Source: Quadrisphaera granulorum
GTDB lineage: Bacteria; Actinomycetota; Actinomycetes; Actinomycetales; Quadrisphaeraceae
NCBI RefSeq assembly: GCF_003149145.1
Contig: NZ_QGDQ01000020.1
Coordinates: 39,355 to 103,354, forward strand
Length of the DNA: 64,000 bases
Direction: 5' to 3'
The first letter of the stretch is position 1; each line of letters begins with the position of its first letter. The notes under the pieces were generated by a model, which worked only from the letters and a program-made list of their open reading frames with translations, ran no database searches and was not told the origin of the DNA. Below are positions 10,258-20,600 of the stretch, piece after piece. The position numbers and the translations under genes are program-made.

Positions 10258-12952
10258 GCGCAGCGAGCGTGGAGCTGCCGCCGGAGGAAGATGAGCCGGT
10301 GGACGGCGGGACCGGAGTGGGAGGTGGCAGGCGAGGCAAGCTCCGCGTCTACCTCGGTGCGGCGCCCGGTGTCGGCAAGACGGTGGCGATGGTCAGCGAG
10401 GGCCGTCGGCGGGTCGAGCGCGGGCAGGACGTCGTCGTCGCGTTCGTCGAGACCCACGGGCGCACGCACACCGCCGCCGCGCTGGACGGGCTGGAGCAGG
10501 TGCCCCGCCGCCGTGTGGTCTACCCCACCTCGCCGGGGGCCGTGCCGACGACGCTGGAGGAGATGGACGTCGACGCCGTCCTGGCCCGCGCACCTCGGCA
10601 TGCCCTGGTCGACGAGCTGGCCCACACCAACGCTCCAGGTTCGCGCAACGCCAAGCGGTGGGAAGACGTCGAGGAGCTGCTGGCGGCGGGTATCGACGTC
10701 ATCACCACCGTCAACGTGCAGCACCTGGAGTCGCTCAACGACGTCGTCGCGCAGATCACGGGGGTGCGCCAGCGCGAGACGGTCCCTGACGACGTCGTGA
10801 GGTCTGCCGACGCCATCGAGCTGGTGGACATGAGCCCGCAGGCGCTGCGCCGCCGCCTGGCACACGGCAACGTCTACGCCGCCGAGCGGGTCGACGCGGC
10901 GCTGGCCAACTACTTCCGCGTCGGCAACCTCACGGCGCTACGCGAACTGGCGCTGCTGTGGACGGCAGACCGCGTGGACGCCGCGCTGGCCCTCTACCGC
11001 GCAGAGCAGGGCATCGCGGCGCCGTGGGGTGCTCGCGAGCGCGTCGTCGTGACCCTGACCGGCGGTCCGGAAGGTGATGCGCTGGTGCGCCGCGCCGCAC
11101 GCATCACCCAGCGGGCTGCGGGTGGAGAGCTGCTCGCGCTGCACGTCTCGCGCTCGGACGGGCTGACCGGTGCCGCCCCGGACGCGCTGGCCCGCCAGCG
11201 GCTGCTGGCAGAGAGCCTGGGCGGCAGTTGGCACTCGGTGGTCGGCGAGGACGTCGCCACCGCCATCCTCGACTTCGCTCGCGGCGTCAACGCCACGCAC
11301 ATCGTGGTCGGCGCGAGCCGTCGCAGTCGGCTCGCTGCGGCCCTCTCCCCGGGCGTGGGGCAGCGGGTGATCGACGGGTCGGGCGACATCGACGTCCACG
11401 TGGTCACCCACGCCTCGGCCCGTGGCCGGCACGGGCGGCTGGAGCGCCGGTCGGCGCTCTCCGCGCTGCCGGTGCGACGCCGAGCCGCCGGCTGGGCTCT
11501 GGCGACGGGCGGGCCGGTGGCTCTCACGGGTCTGCTGCACCTCACCCGCGTCAACCACGAGCTACCCAGCGAGCTGCTGCTCTTCCTCGCGCTGGTGGTG
11601 GGCGTGGCACTGGTCGGCGGCATGTGGCCGGCGCTGCTGGCCGCGGTGCTGTCGGGGCTACTGGCCAACTGGTACTTCACCCCGCCCTACGGCACGCTCA
11701 CCATCGCCTCACCGGCCAACGCCGTGGCGCTGTTCGTGCTGGTCAGCGTCGGTGCCGCGGTGGCTGCCGTGGTCGACACGGCCGCGCGGCGCGCCCGCGA
11801 GGCAGCCCGCGCCCGTGCGGAGGCCGACGTGCTGGCCACGCTCGCGGGCAGCGTGCTGCGCGGTGCCGAGGCGGTGCCTGCGCTGCTGGACCGGCTGGTG
11901 GAGACCTTCGGGCTGCGGGGCGCCGCGCTGTTGGAGCGCACCCAGGACTCCCCTGGCACCGCCCACGACCTGTGGCGCGTGGTGGCCTCGCAGGGGTGCC
12001 CGCCCCCGTCCTCCCCCGACGCCGCGGACGCGGCGCTGCCCGTGGACGAGCACCTCAGCATCGCCATCACCAGCCAGGGCGACGACCACCGCGGCAGATC
12101 GCCGCTGTCGGCCTCGGACCTGCGGGTTCTGACGGCCGTGGCCACGCAGGCCGGCTCGTTGCTGGAGCGAGACCGGCTGCGCGAGGCCGCCCGCGCCGCG
12201 CGCCGCGAGGAGGAGCGCACCGCCACCCGCACGGCGCTGCTCGCCGCCGTGTCCCACGACCTGCGCACGCCCCTGGCCAGCGTCAAGGCGTCGGCGTCCA
12301 CGCTGCGGGCTTTCGGCGCCGAGCTCGACGCGGCTGACCGCGACGTGCTGCTGGCCGATGTGGAGACCTCCGCGGACCGGCTGCAGGCGCTGGTCGACAA
12401 CCTGCTGGACATGAGCCGGCTCGACGCCGGCGCCGTGCGCGCACGCGTCGAGGCGGTGGCCCTGGACGAGGTGGTGCCGCGGGCGCTAGCCGGCCTCACC
12501 CCGGAGCAGGCCGCCGCGGTGGTGCTGGACGTCCCGGAGGACCTGCCGCTGGTCGACGCCGACGCCGGGCTGCTGGAGCGAGCGCTGGGCAATGTGGTGG
12601 AGAACGCGCTGCGCCACGCCGTGCCGCACGCGCCGGGCCAGCCGGTCGAGATCTCCGCCGGCCTCGTGGAGGACTCCGCCGCGCCGGGTGGGCGCGGCGG
12701 CCGGCGCGTGGTGGTGCGGGTGGTCGACAGAGGCCCCGGCATCCCCGACGAGCGCAAGGCCGCGGCGTTCTCCGCGTTCCAGCGCCTCGGTGACGCCCCC
12801 GGCGGGCTGGGCGTGGGGCTCGGTCTGGCGGTGGCTCGCGGTCTGGTGGAGGCCAGCGGTGGCACGGTGGAGGCCGACGACACCCCCGGTGGCGGCCTCA
12901 CCGTGGTCTTTTCGCTCCCCGCGGCGGTCGTCAGTGCCCAGGAGGTGACCGC

Positions 12953-12956
<4 letters not shown>
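10254..12956 (+). CDS. kdpD: KdpD, sensor histidine kinase for K+ limitation
   Basis: This 900-residue membrane kinase senses low K+ or osmotic stress and phosphorylates KdpE. Domain order: KdpD N-terminal domain with Walker-A-like GAAPGVGKTVAM (about 32-43) and EDVEELLAAGIDVITTVNVQH; universal-stress-like domain (about 262-385); four membrane helices (about 415-510); GAF-like domain (about 530-640); HisKA with AAVSHDLRTPLASVKA, phospho-His near 668; and an ATPase domain with NVVENALRHA, DRGPGIPDE and GVGLGLAVARG. Overlapping junctions with kdpC and kdpE imply coupled translation. Confidence 0.96.
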
Positions 12957-13678
<722 letters not shown>

Positions 13679-13727
13679 CCGACGCATGCGGACCACTGCT
13701 CGCCACCGAGACACGCGGCACCGCGGA

Positions 13728-13760
13728 GTTCATCCAGCAGACGCTCGATGGTCAACCGTG
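13728..13760 (+). promoter_or_regulatory. PHO-box-like repeats before phoD
   Basis: GTTCATCCAGC (13728-13738) and GGTCAACCGTG (13750-13760) lie exactly 22 bp apart, with one degenerate 11-nt unit between. They sit 28 bp upstream of the secreted phosphatase gene. The 11-nt register is typical of PhoP boxes, but the middle unit is poor, so this is tentative. Confidence 0.4.
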
Positions 13761-13788
13761 ATCCGCCGAACGCGGTCACCATCCCGTC

Positions 13789-15606
13789 GTGCACGACTCC
13801 GCTGTCCCCCGTCGCGCGCTCCTGCGTGGTGGTGTCGCAGCCGCGGCCTCCCTCGGAGCCGCCGCTCTCACACCGCAGCAGGCGCTGGCCTCGGTCGCTG
13901 AGGCCACGCGCGCCGGGGTCTTCGGTTTCGGGGTGGCCAGTGGTGACGCCACCGCCACCGAGGTGCTCCTGTGGACCCGTGTGACGCCGTCGCCCGACGC
14001 TGTCCCCGGCAGCGGCCTGGGCCCCTCCAGCCGTGTGGAGTGGGAGGTAGCCGCCGACCAGGGGTTCCGCAGGGTGGTCAAGCGCGGCAGCACCACCACC
14101 GACGCCCGGCGCGACCACACGGTGAAGGTCGTGGTCACGGGCCTGGCCCCGTACACGCGGTACTGGTACCGGTTCCGCACCCGTGGCGTCACCTCGCCGA
14201 TCGGCCGCACCCAGACCAGCCCGGACGAACCGGGGCGCACCCACGCACTGCGCCTCGCGTTCGTCTCCTGCAGCAACTACACCGGTGGCTACTTCACCGC
14301 CTACCGCGGTATCGCTGCACGGGACGACCTCGACCTCGTGCTACACCTCGGTGACTACGTCTACGAGTACGGCAACACCCCCGGTGTGCCTGGCGTGCCC
14401 GGCTCCGGTGACCGGTACGGCCCGGTGGCGCTCGTGGGCAAGCGCGACCACCAGCCGCCGGTGGAGATGGTCTCGCTGCAGGACTACCGGGTGCGGCACG
14501 CCCTCTACAAGACCGACCCAGACCTGCAGGCAGCTCACGCCCGGTTCCCGTGGGTGGTCATCTTCGACGACCACGAGATCACCAACGACGCGTACGCGAC
14601 CGGCGCGGAGAACCACGAGCAGCAGGACGACCCCGACACCCCCTACACCGGCCCCGGGGAGCCTGCGGGCGTACGCGCCGAGGGCGACTTCCTCGCGCGG
14701 CGCGCCCGCGCCTTCCAGGCCTACCGGGAGTGGATGCCGATCCGCGAGCCCAGCACGTGGCAGCCCCGCCCCCACCGCGGCGAGCAGTTCTTCCGCCGCT
14801 TCCGCTTCGGTGACCTCGCCGACCTGTCGGTCATCGAGACGCGGCAGAACCGCAGCCAGCAGGTACCCACGACCGTTACCGGCCCCGGTGGCGCGCCGGT
14901 GGTCAATCCGGCGCTGGCAGACCGCTCCCGTCACCTGCCCGAGCCCGAGCAGCTGGCGTGGCTTGTCGACGGCGTCCTGCGCAGCCGACGTCCCTGGCAC
15001 CTCGTGGGCAACCAGACCGTGCTCGCGCGGGTGTACGCGGTACCCCGCGACGGGGTGGGCGTGCTTCCGGGGCAGGTCTTCAACGCCGACCAGTGGGACG
15101 GCTACCAAGCAGACCAGGCGGCGCTGCTGGCGGCCATGGGGCGGGCGAGCACGGACCCGGTGGTGCTCACCGGAGACATCCACTCCTCCTGGGCCAACGA
15201 GCTGCCCGAGCGGCCCGACGCCACCTACCCATCGGCAGGGCGCTCCGTGGGTGTCGAGTTCGTGTGCCCCTCGGTCACGAGCGACGGTTTCAAGGAGGTC
15301 CTCGGGACGGCGGCCGCCGCGCAGGCGACCACCGCCGCGGTGCAGGCCGCCAACCCGTGGGTGCGTTACCTCGACGGCATCGGGCACGGCTACGCCGTGG
15401 TCGACGTGACCCCGCAACGCGTCCAGACCGACTTCTTCTTCATCCGCAGCGGCGGAGACAAGGGCCTGGCCCTCGACCCCCGCGGGGACCCGCAGGCGCA
15501 GGCAACGTGGGAGAGCTCGTGGCAGACGGTCAAAGGTTCCCACCGGGTGAGCGGACCGGTCGCTCAGCTGGGCCCGCGCAGCGACTCCCCGAGGACGGCG
15601 CGATGA
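13789..15606 (+). CDS. phoD: PhoD-type secreted alkaline phosphatase/phosphodiesterase
   Basis: PhoD enzymes release phosphate from organic phosphodiesters outside the cell using Ca/Fe centres. The 605-residue protein starts with a Tat-like signal (PRRALLRGG followed by an alanine-rich helix and LTPQQALA). A fibronectin-like N-terminal domain (FGFGVASGDATATEVLLWTRV) precedes the metallophosphatase core, with metal-ligand segments HLGDYVYEYG, IFDDHEITNDAY and LTGDIHSSWANE. It starts at GTG. The next phosphatase gene overlaps its stop (ATGA, 15603-15606), so both exported enzymes are made together. PhoP control is likely given the gene class and the upstream repeats. Confidence 0.92.
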   Translation: MHDSAVPRRALLRGGVAAAASLGAAALTPQQALASVAEATRAGVFGFGVASGDATATEVLLWTRVTPSPDAVPGSGLGPSSRVEWEVAADQGFRRVVKRGSTTTDARRDHTVKVVVTGLAPYTRYWYRFRTRGVTSPIGRTQTSPDEPGRTHALRLAFVSCSNYTGGYFTAYRGIAARDDLDLVLHLGDYVYEYGNTPGVPGVPGSGDRYGPVALVGKRDHQPPVEMVSLQDYRVRHALYKTDPDLQAAHARFPWVVIFDDHEITNDAYATGAENHEQQDDPDTPYTGPGEPAGVRAEGDFLARRARAFQAYREWMPIREPSTWQPRPHRGEQFFRRFRFGDLADLSVIETRQNRSQQVPTTVTGPGGAPVVNPALADRSRHLPEPEQLAWLVDGVLRSRRPWHLVGNQTVLARVYAVPRDGVGVLPGQVFNADQWDGYQADQAALLAAMGRASTDPVVLTGDIHSSWANELPERPDATYPSAGRSVGVEFVCPSVTSDGFKEVLGTAAAAQATTAAVQAANPWVRYLDGIGHGYAVVDVTPQRVQTDFFFIRSGGDKGLALDPRGDPQAQATWESSWQTVKGSHRVSGPVAQLGPRSDSPRTAR

Positions 15607-16982
15607 GCGAGCAGCAGCCGCAGCAGAAGCCCGAACAGCAGCCGGGACGGCGGGCCCTGCTGCGGGCAGCCACGGCCGGAGGCGCCGCGGTGCTCACGGG
15701 CACAGCGGCGCAACCTGCGGCCGCGGCGTCGGCGTCGGCCTCCGGGTCGGCCTCCGCGTCGGTGAGCGTCTCGCCGTCGTCGTCCTCATCGTCACGGCTG
15801 CGCGTGTACGTGCTCGTCGTCGACGGGTGCAACCCGACCGAGTTCGCCTCGGTCTCCCAGCCGCGCCTGGCGGCGCTGCGCGCCCAGGGCACCCTCTACC
15901 CGGCAGCGCGCTCGCTGCCGATCATGGAGACCGTCCCTAACCACGTGATGATGATGAGCGGGGTGCGTCCCGACAGGTCCGGCGTGCCCGCCAACGCCAT
16001 CTACGACCGCGGCGAGCGTGTGGTGCGCACCCTCGACCGGCCCACCGACCTGCGTGCTTCCACCCTGTTGGAGAGGCTTCCGCAGCGCGGCTTCGTCACC
16101 GCCAGCGTGCCCAGCAAGGACTACCTCGTCGGCATCTTCGGTACCCGGGCCACCCACCGCTGGGTGCCCCCGGCCTATCTGCCCGTCACCGGCCACGTGC
16201 CCGACGCGACCACCGTGCCGGCACTCGTCGACATCGTCGACCGGCACGACCCCGACCTGGTCTTCTGCAACCTCGGTGACATCGACAGGGTCGGCCACAG
16301 CGACCCCACCGGGCCGCGGCTGCCGTTCCCGGCGCTGCGCACCGCTGACCTCACGGCCACCGACACGCTGATCGGCGGCTTCACCGACCACCTCGCTGCC
16401 ACGGGCAAGTGGGCCTCCAGCGTGCTCGTGGTGCTCGCTGATCACGGTATGGACTTCTCCGTGCCGACCAACCTCATCTCGGTCAAGCAGCAGGCCCTGG
16501 CCAGCCGCCCGGACCTGCAGGCGTCGGTGACCATCGCCCAGAACGGTGGCGCCGACAGCATCACCTGGACCGGTCCCGCCGGTCGGCGCCGCCAGGGCCT
16601 CGCCGAGGTTGCCCGGCTCGTGGCAGCCCACCCCGGGGTGCTGTCGGTGAAGCTGCCGTCACAGCTGCGGTTGGGACCAGAAGCGGGAGACCTCGTCGCC
16701 TACGCCCGCCCCGGGTGGCGCTTCAGCGACCCGCAGGTCACGTCCAACCCCATCCCCGGCAACCACGGCCACCCCGTCACGGAACCGATCCCTTTCCTCA
16801 TCACCGGTGGACACCCCGGACTGCGCCGCGGCGCCACCTCGTCGGCGCCGGTGCGCACCGTGGACGTGGCGCCCACGGTGGCGGCACTGTTCGGCCTCAG
16901 CGCCCCGCGCGGCGGATGGGACGGCACCGCCCGCCTCGACGCCTTCACCAGGACACCGCGCGCCGCCTCCGCTACGTGGTGA
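15603..16982 (+). CDS. Secreted alkaline-phosphatase-superfamily phosphodiesterase (NPP-like)
   Basis: This 459-residue protein of the type I phosphodiesterase/nucleotide pyrophosphatase family has a Tat-type leader (GRRALLRAATAGGAA) and a Ser/Ala-rich linker up to residue 65. Metal-site motifs are YVLVVDGCNPTEF, PIMETVPNHVMMMSG with the catalytic Thr or Ser position, NLGDIDRVGHSD, LVVLADHGMDF and PGNHGHP. It probably cleaves nucleotide or other phosphodiesters, feeding phosphate uptake. The chosen ATG overlaps the phoD stop. A longer frame extends upstream but only antiparallel to phoD coding sequence and is not used. No terminator is obvious after it. Confidence 0.85.
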   Translation: MSEQQPQQKPEQQPGRRALLRAATAGGAAVLTGTAAQPAAAASASASGSASASVSVSPSSSSSSRLRVYVLVVDGCNPTEFASVSQPRLAALRAQGTLYPAARSLPIMETVPNHVMMMSGVRPDRSGVPANAIYDRGERVVRTLDRPTDLRASTLLERLPQRGFVTASVPSKDYLVGIFGTRATHRWVPPAYLPVTGHVPDATTVPALVDIVDRHDPDLVFCNLGDIDRVGHSDPTGPRLPFPALRTADLTATDTLIGGFTDHLAATGKWASSVLVVLADHGMDFSVPTNLISVKQQALASRPDLQASVTIAQNGGADSITWTGPAGRRRQGLAEVARLVAAHPGVLSVKLPSQLRLGPEAGDLVAYARPGWRFSDPQVTSNPIPGNHGHPVTEPIPFLITGGHPGLRRGATSSAPVRTVDVAPTVAALFGLSAPRGGWDGTARLDAFTRTPRAASATW

Positions 16983-17448
16983 GCGCGATGGCGAAGGCAG
17001 TGAGCATCCCCGCGGCGATCAGGAGCATCAGCGCCGCCAGCAGCGCAGCAGATGCTTCCGACCACCGCGCACACGCCTCAGGAACAGCCACCGAGAGCGA
17101 TGGCTTCTCGATCGGTGAGCTTGCCCGCTCCGACGGTGATGACGGTCCGAGCGCTTCCCCGACAGCCGGTGGTGCGGTGTCTGTCGTCACCAGGTCGGCG
17201 GTCCGGTGAGTGCGCCGAGCGGCGTCGGATGTCACGAGCGTCGGAGCATCTCGTGGGCTGATCGGTGAGGAGATGACCTCGAGAACAGCGGTCTCGACGA
17301 AAACGTTCTGATACGCGATGCCGAGGTGAGCCGGCGGCATCCGCCGGGTGCGCAGCTCGGCATCCATAGCGTCGTCGGCCGGTGGCCGAGGGCCGGGAGT
17401 GGCGAAAGCCAACGCTCGGGACCACCTCCAGGTCGGGGTGCCCGTCAT
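16972..17448 (-). CDS. Hypothetical protein with C-terminal membrane anchor
   Basis: A 158-residue frame begins at ATG 17448 with CCGGAG upstream. It ends in a hydrophobic helix (LLAALMLLIAAGMLTAFAIAL), suggesting a tail-anchored membrane protein with a Ser/Thr/Pro-rich cytoplasmic part. I recognise no family. Its start overlaps the stop of the truncated permease frame (ATGA), as if it once followed a coupled gene. The 3' end overlaps the convergent phosphatase by 11 bp. It may be a real gene or part of a decaying locus. Confidence 0.4.
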   Translation of the reverse strand: MTGTPTWRWSRALAFATPGPRPPADDAMDAELRTRRMPPAHLGIAYQNVFVETAVLEVISSPISPRDAPTLVTSDAARRTHRTADLVTTDTAPPAVGEALGPSSPSERASSPIEKPSLSVAVPEACARWSEASAALLAALMLLIAAGMLTAFAIALTT

Positions 17449-17936
17449 GCTCCGGACACCTCGTAGATGTCGAAGGTTAATCGACGGTGTGCTCTCCGTT
17501 GGGGACGCGAACACCGTGAGTGACGGCGAGTCGGGACCAGCGCGCAGTGACCCTCAGCGGGCGCCGGCGAGCGGCCAGCCGCCCGCCGCGAGGTGCGCGG
17601 ACACCCTGGCGACATCGGAGGGGCGGCCTCATCGAGGTTGGACCCTCGATGAGCCTCTCGATGTCGGCGGTGGTGATGAGCTCGCCCTGGCGGGGGTGCG
17701 CCGTTCTTGTTCTGGATCTTGACGACGGCGTTGGTCACGGTCAGGGCCACCTCGACGGAGAGGACCGCTCCCACGAGGTTGAGGAGGCCGGACAGCAGCA
17801 CGGCGGTCTTCGGCTTCAGCGCGCCGGTGGCGATGGAGGTCGCCAGAGCGTTGGCGGTGTCGCGGAAGCCGTTCGTGAAGTCGAACGACAGGGCTACCAC
17901 GACCAGCAGCACCAGGATGGCGATGACAGTGGTCAC
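17445..17936 (-). pseudogene. Truncated PiT-family phosphate permease
   Basis: The first 80 or so residues (17936 to about 17700) are a convincing PHO4/PiT N-terminus: a hydrophobic helix, FDFTNGFRDTANALATSIAT with the conserved Asn and Asp, GALKPKTAVLLSGLLNLVGA and VALTVTNAVVKIQNKNG. Full permeases have 330-420 residues and many more helices. Here the frame turns into Arg/Pro/His-rich non-membrane sequence and stops at 163. The tail LTFDIYEVSGA looks like the end of an unrelated gene, so an internal deletion probably joined the two. An intact PiT permease exists at 29903. Confidence 0.75.
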
Positions 17937-18065
17937 GAGCCCCCTGTGTCCTCCTGAAGAGGGTCACCCACCAGGGTCAGTTCGGTGCTTTCGGCCACTG
18001 TTCAACGAGTGGTCGGCGCGTCGCGACCGCTCTTGACCGTCTCCTGACCGAGGCTGCTGTCGGAC

Positions 18066-18869
18066 TCAGCGCGTCGACGCAGCTCCTGACATGCGGGCAA
18101 CGGCTCCAGCGAGGATCCGCGTACGTAGCGGGCGCGGCGCCGTCGCGAGGGACAGGGTGAGCAGTCGCGAGCCTCCGCCCCCCGACACCACCGGGACCCG
18201 GCCCCCGAGAGCTGCGAAGGTCGAGGCGACGACGACGGCGGGATCGTCTGCCCGCCCCATGGTCATGCCGGCGCGGTCGGCGAAGCCGGTGCGGACAGGC
18301 CCGGGAGCGCACGCCACGACATCGACCCCAGCGGGACGCAGCTCTGCATGAAGCCCTTCCGCCAGCACCTGCGCCCACGCCTTGGTGGCGGCGTACGACG
18401 ATGCACCCGGCACGCCCTGCCGTCCGAGGATCGACCCGAACAGGACGATTCCGCCCCGCCGCCTGGCGGTCATCTGTTGCGCCGCCGCACGGGTGAACTG
18501 CAACGCCGCTGTGCAGTTGACGGTGATCATGCCTAGCTCCTCCTCGAGGTCGGAGCCGGCCAGTGGGCCGGTGGTGCCAAACCCGGCCGCTGCGACGAGT
18601 AGCCCGACCTCGTGCTCTCGCACGAAGGACTCCACCAGGGCTCGCCCTTCGGGCGTTGCGAGGTCGGCGGGGAGCAGGTGCGCCCTGCGTCCGCGCTCCC
18701 GCACCCGCACGGCGACCTCCTCCAGCCGGCCGGCGGACCTCGCGACCAGTGCTGTGTTGAGGCCGAGCTCGGCGGCGCGCAGGGCAGCCGCGCAGCCCAG
18801 CCCAGAGGAGGCGCCGGTCACGACGGCCAGCGGGCCGTACCTGTCCTGGAAGCTCGCGGTCCTGCTCAT
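18066..18869 (-). CDS. Short-chain dehydrogenase/reductase (SDR)
   Basis: The 267-residue classical SDR has the cofactor motif VVTGASSGLG (about 16-25), the structural LVAAAGFG in place of NNAG, and the active site with Ser in LFGSILG and YAATK (Tyr/Lys). An Asp or Arg pattern after beta-2 (ARSAGRLEE) suggests NADP use. The substrate is unknown. It is divergent from the TetR gene at 18954 with a palindromic site between them, so it is probably that repressor's target. Confidence 0.85.
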   Translation of the reverse strand: MSRTASFQDRYGPLAVVTGASSGLGCAAALRAAELGLNTALVARSAGRLEEVAVRVRERGRRAHLLPADLATPEGRALVESFVREHEVGLLVAAAGFGTTGPLAGSDLEEELGMITVNCTAALQFTRAAAQQMTARRRGGIVLFGSILGRQGVPGASSYAATKAWAQVLAEGLHAELRPAGVDVVACAPGPVRTGFADRAGMTMGRADDPAVVVASTFAALGGRVPVVSGGGGSRLLTLSLATAPRPLRTRILAGAVARMSGAASTR

Positions 18870-18917
18870 GGTGGGGGCCTCCGTCGGTGATCAATGGTGA
18901 CGGCGACACTCTGACAG

Positions 18918-18947
18918 ATGATGTTCACAGTGTCCACATGACATCAT
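18918..18947. promoter_or_regulatory. Candidate TetR operator between SDR and TetR genes
   Basis: ATGATGT (18918-18924) and ACATCAT (18941-18947) form a 7-bp inverted repeat with a 16-bp spacer. The spacer holds TTCACAGTGTCCACATG. The site ends 6 bp before the TetR start and lies in the 84-bp divergent promoter, the usual place for autoregulation. Confidence 0.5.
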
Positions 18948-18953
18948 GCGGAC

Positions 18954-19607
18954 ATGCCCGCCCCCACCAAGCGCCCCAGCTATCACCACGGCGACCTGAC
19001 CACCGCCCTGGTGCGGGAGGGAGTGGCGATGGCCCGCGACGGCGGCCCGGGGGCCGTCGTGCTGCGGGAGGCCACGAGGCGCGCCGGCGTCTCGCCCAAT
19101 GCCGCGTACCGGCACTTTGCCGACCGAGACCAGCTCCTGGGTGCTGTGCGCGTCGAGGCCGAGCAGGCGCTCGCCCAGGCCATGCAGGCCGAGGTGGAGG
19201 CCGTCGAGGCGGGCACCAGAGGGTCACCCGCCGAGCTGGCCGCCGCCCGCCTGAGGGCGACCGGGGCCGGCTACCTGCGCTTCGCCCGCAGCGAGCCCGG
19301 CCTGTTTCGCACCGTGTTCGCCGAGGGCGCGCACCGCACCGCCCCGGGGGCGGTCGCTCCGAGCGAATCGGTGGCTTCAGCGCCACTGCGGGTGCTCTCC
19401 ACGGTGGTCGCGGAGGGCACCGCAGCGGGTTTGCTGCCACCGATCCAGGACGGCGATGTCGACGTCGTCGCGTGGTCGGCCGTGCACGGTCTGGCCTCGC
19501 TCATACTCGACGGTCCTCTCGGGGGACTCCCCGACGACGCTACGGACCGGGTGGCGAACCTGCTCCTCGCCGTCGTCGTCACGGGCCTGGCCCACCTGCC
19601 TCGGTGA
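18954..19607 (+). CDS. TetR/AcrR family regulator
   Basis: The 217-residue protein opens with the SYHHGDLTTALVREGVAMARDGG sub-type helix, and the HTH is EATRRAGVSPNAAYRHFADRDQLL. The C-terminal ligand domain (about 80-200) is of the WHG kind seen in regulators with HHGDL starts. It most likely represses the divergent SDR gene and itself. It is convergent with the epimerase gene, leaving only 3 bp between stops. The inducer is unknown. Confidence 0.85.
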   Translation: MPAPTKRPSYHHGDLTTALVREGVAMARDGGPGAVVLREATRRAGVSPNAAYRHFADRDQLLGAVRVEAEQALAQAMQAEVEAVEAGTRGSPAELAAARLRATGAGYLRFARSEPGLFRTVFAEGAHRTAPGAVAPSESVASAPLRVLSTVVAEGTAAGLLPPIQDGDVDVVAWSAVHGLASLILDGPLGGLPDDATDRVANLLLAVVVTGLAHLPR

Positions 19608-19610
19608 GGC

Positions 19611-20600
19611 TCACTGCAGGACGGCGGTCCGACGCTGCAGGTCGTCGACGGTCGCCGCGATGCCCTGCTCGTAGGGCGTGGCCTTCAGACCGAGCGCTGC
19701 GGTGAGCCGGGCCCCGCTGACGAGGAACGGCTCCTCGAACTCGTAGGCCATCTCCGCGACCTCGGCCATCGTCCTGTTCACCAGCCCGAGCGCCTTCAGC
19801 GCCCACGTCGGGGTGGTGCGCAGCTGCGCCGACGCGTCCCCGAGGTGGCGCGCGGCGAGGTCGAGGACCTGGCGCGTGCTGAGCGGGCGGGGATCGTTCG
19901 GGACGTGCCACACGCCGGCGGTCCCGGCGGTGGTGCCGAGCAGGGCCATCGCCCGCGCGACGTCGGGCACGTACGTGTAGGTGTGGGGCTGGTCGGGGTC
20001 GCCGAGCACCCAGGCGGGGCGCCCCTCGGCCAGGGGGGCGAGCACGCGGTCTCCGATGGCCGACTGATCCCCGGCGCCGGGGCCATAGAAGTCCGAGGCG
20101 CGCACCTGGACGACGTCGAGCTCTCCGTCCTCCCGCAGCACCTCGAGCTGCTCGGCCATGCGCTGGCGCACCCGACCCTTGCGGGCGTGCGGCCGGTGGG
20201 GGGAGTCTTCGGTGAGGGTGCGCCCGGCGGGACGCCCGTAGAGGTAGACGTTCTCCAGGCTGACCAGCCGCGCCCCCGCGGCGCGGGCCGCCTGGACGGC
20301 ACCGGCCTGCAGGGGCGGGAAGTCCTGCTCCCACCGGTGGTAGGCGGGGTTGAGCACCTGGTGGACGACGGCGGCACCACGTGCCGCGGCGACCACCGCC
20401 GCGGGGTCGGCCGCGTCAGCGTGCACCAGCTCGACGCCGCCGGGCAGCTGGGGCCGGGAGCTGCGACTGACCACACGCACCCGGGCGCCCAGAGCGGCCA
20501 GCTCGACCGCCAGCCGGGTTCCGACGGCGCCGGCGCCCAGCACCACATGCAAGCCTCCAGTGCTGTTCGGCTCGACGACGCCGCGCGACGCGGCGCTCAT
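19611..20600 (-). CDS. NAD-dependent epimerase/dehydratase family protein
   Basis: This extended SDR of 329 residues has the nucleotide-binding loop VVLGAGAVGTRLA (about 19-31) and the segment SLENVYLYGRPAG in place of a classical YxxxK, followed by RASDFYGPGAG and HTYTYVPDVARAM. It resembles putative nucleoside-sugar epimerases acting as general NAD(P) oxidoreductases; the substrate cannot be told. The ATG at 20600 overlaps the stop of the upstream membrane-protein gene (ATGA), so the two form an operon controlled from the TetR operator region at 21229-21295. Confidence 0.8.
   Translation of the reverse strand: MSAASRGVVEPNSTGGLHVVLGAGAVGTRLAVELAALGARVRVVSRSSRPQLPGGVELVHADAADPAAVVAAARGAAVVHQVLNPAYHRWEQDFPPLQAGAVQAARAAGARLVSLENVYLYGRPAGRTLTEDSPHRPHARKGRVRQRMAEQLEVLREDGELDVVQVRASDFYGPGAGDQSAIGDRVLAPLAEGRPAWVLGDPDQPHTYTYVPDVARAMALLGTTAGTAGVWHVPNDPRPLSTRQVLDLAARHLGDASAQLRTTPTWALKALGLVNRTMAEVAEMAYEFEEPFLVSGARLTAALGLKATPYEQGIAATVDDLQRRTAVLQ

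Noticed and set aside
14958..15602. Longer start for the NPP-like phosphatase
   Set aside because: The extension is Arg/Gly-rich and out of frame within phoD; the ATGA overlap and Tat leader fix the start at 15603.
17937..18065. PHO box in front of the truncated permease
   Set aside because: Only scattered GTCA words occur, without 11-nt register on the coding strand.
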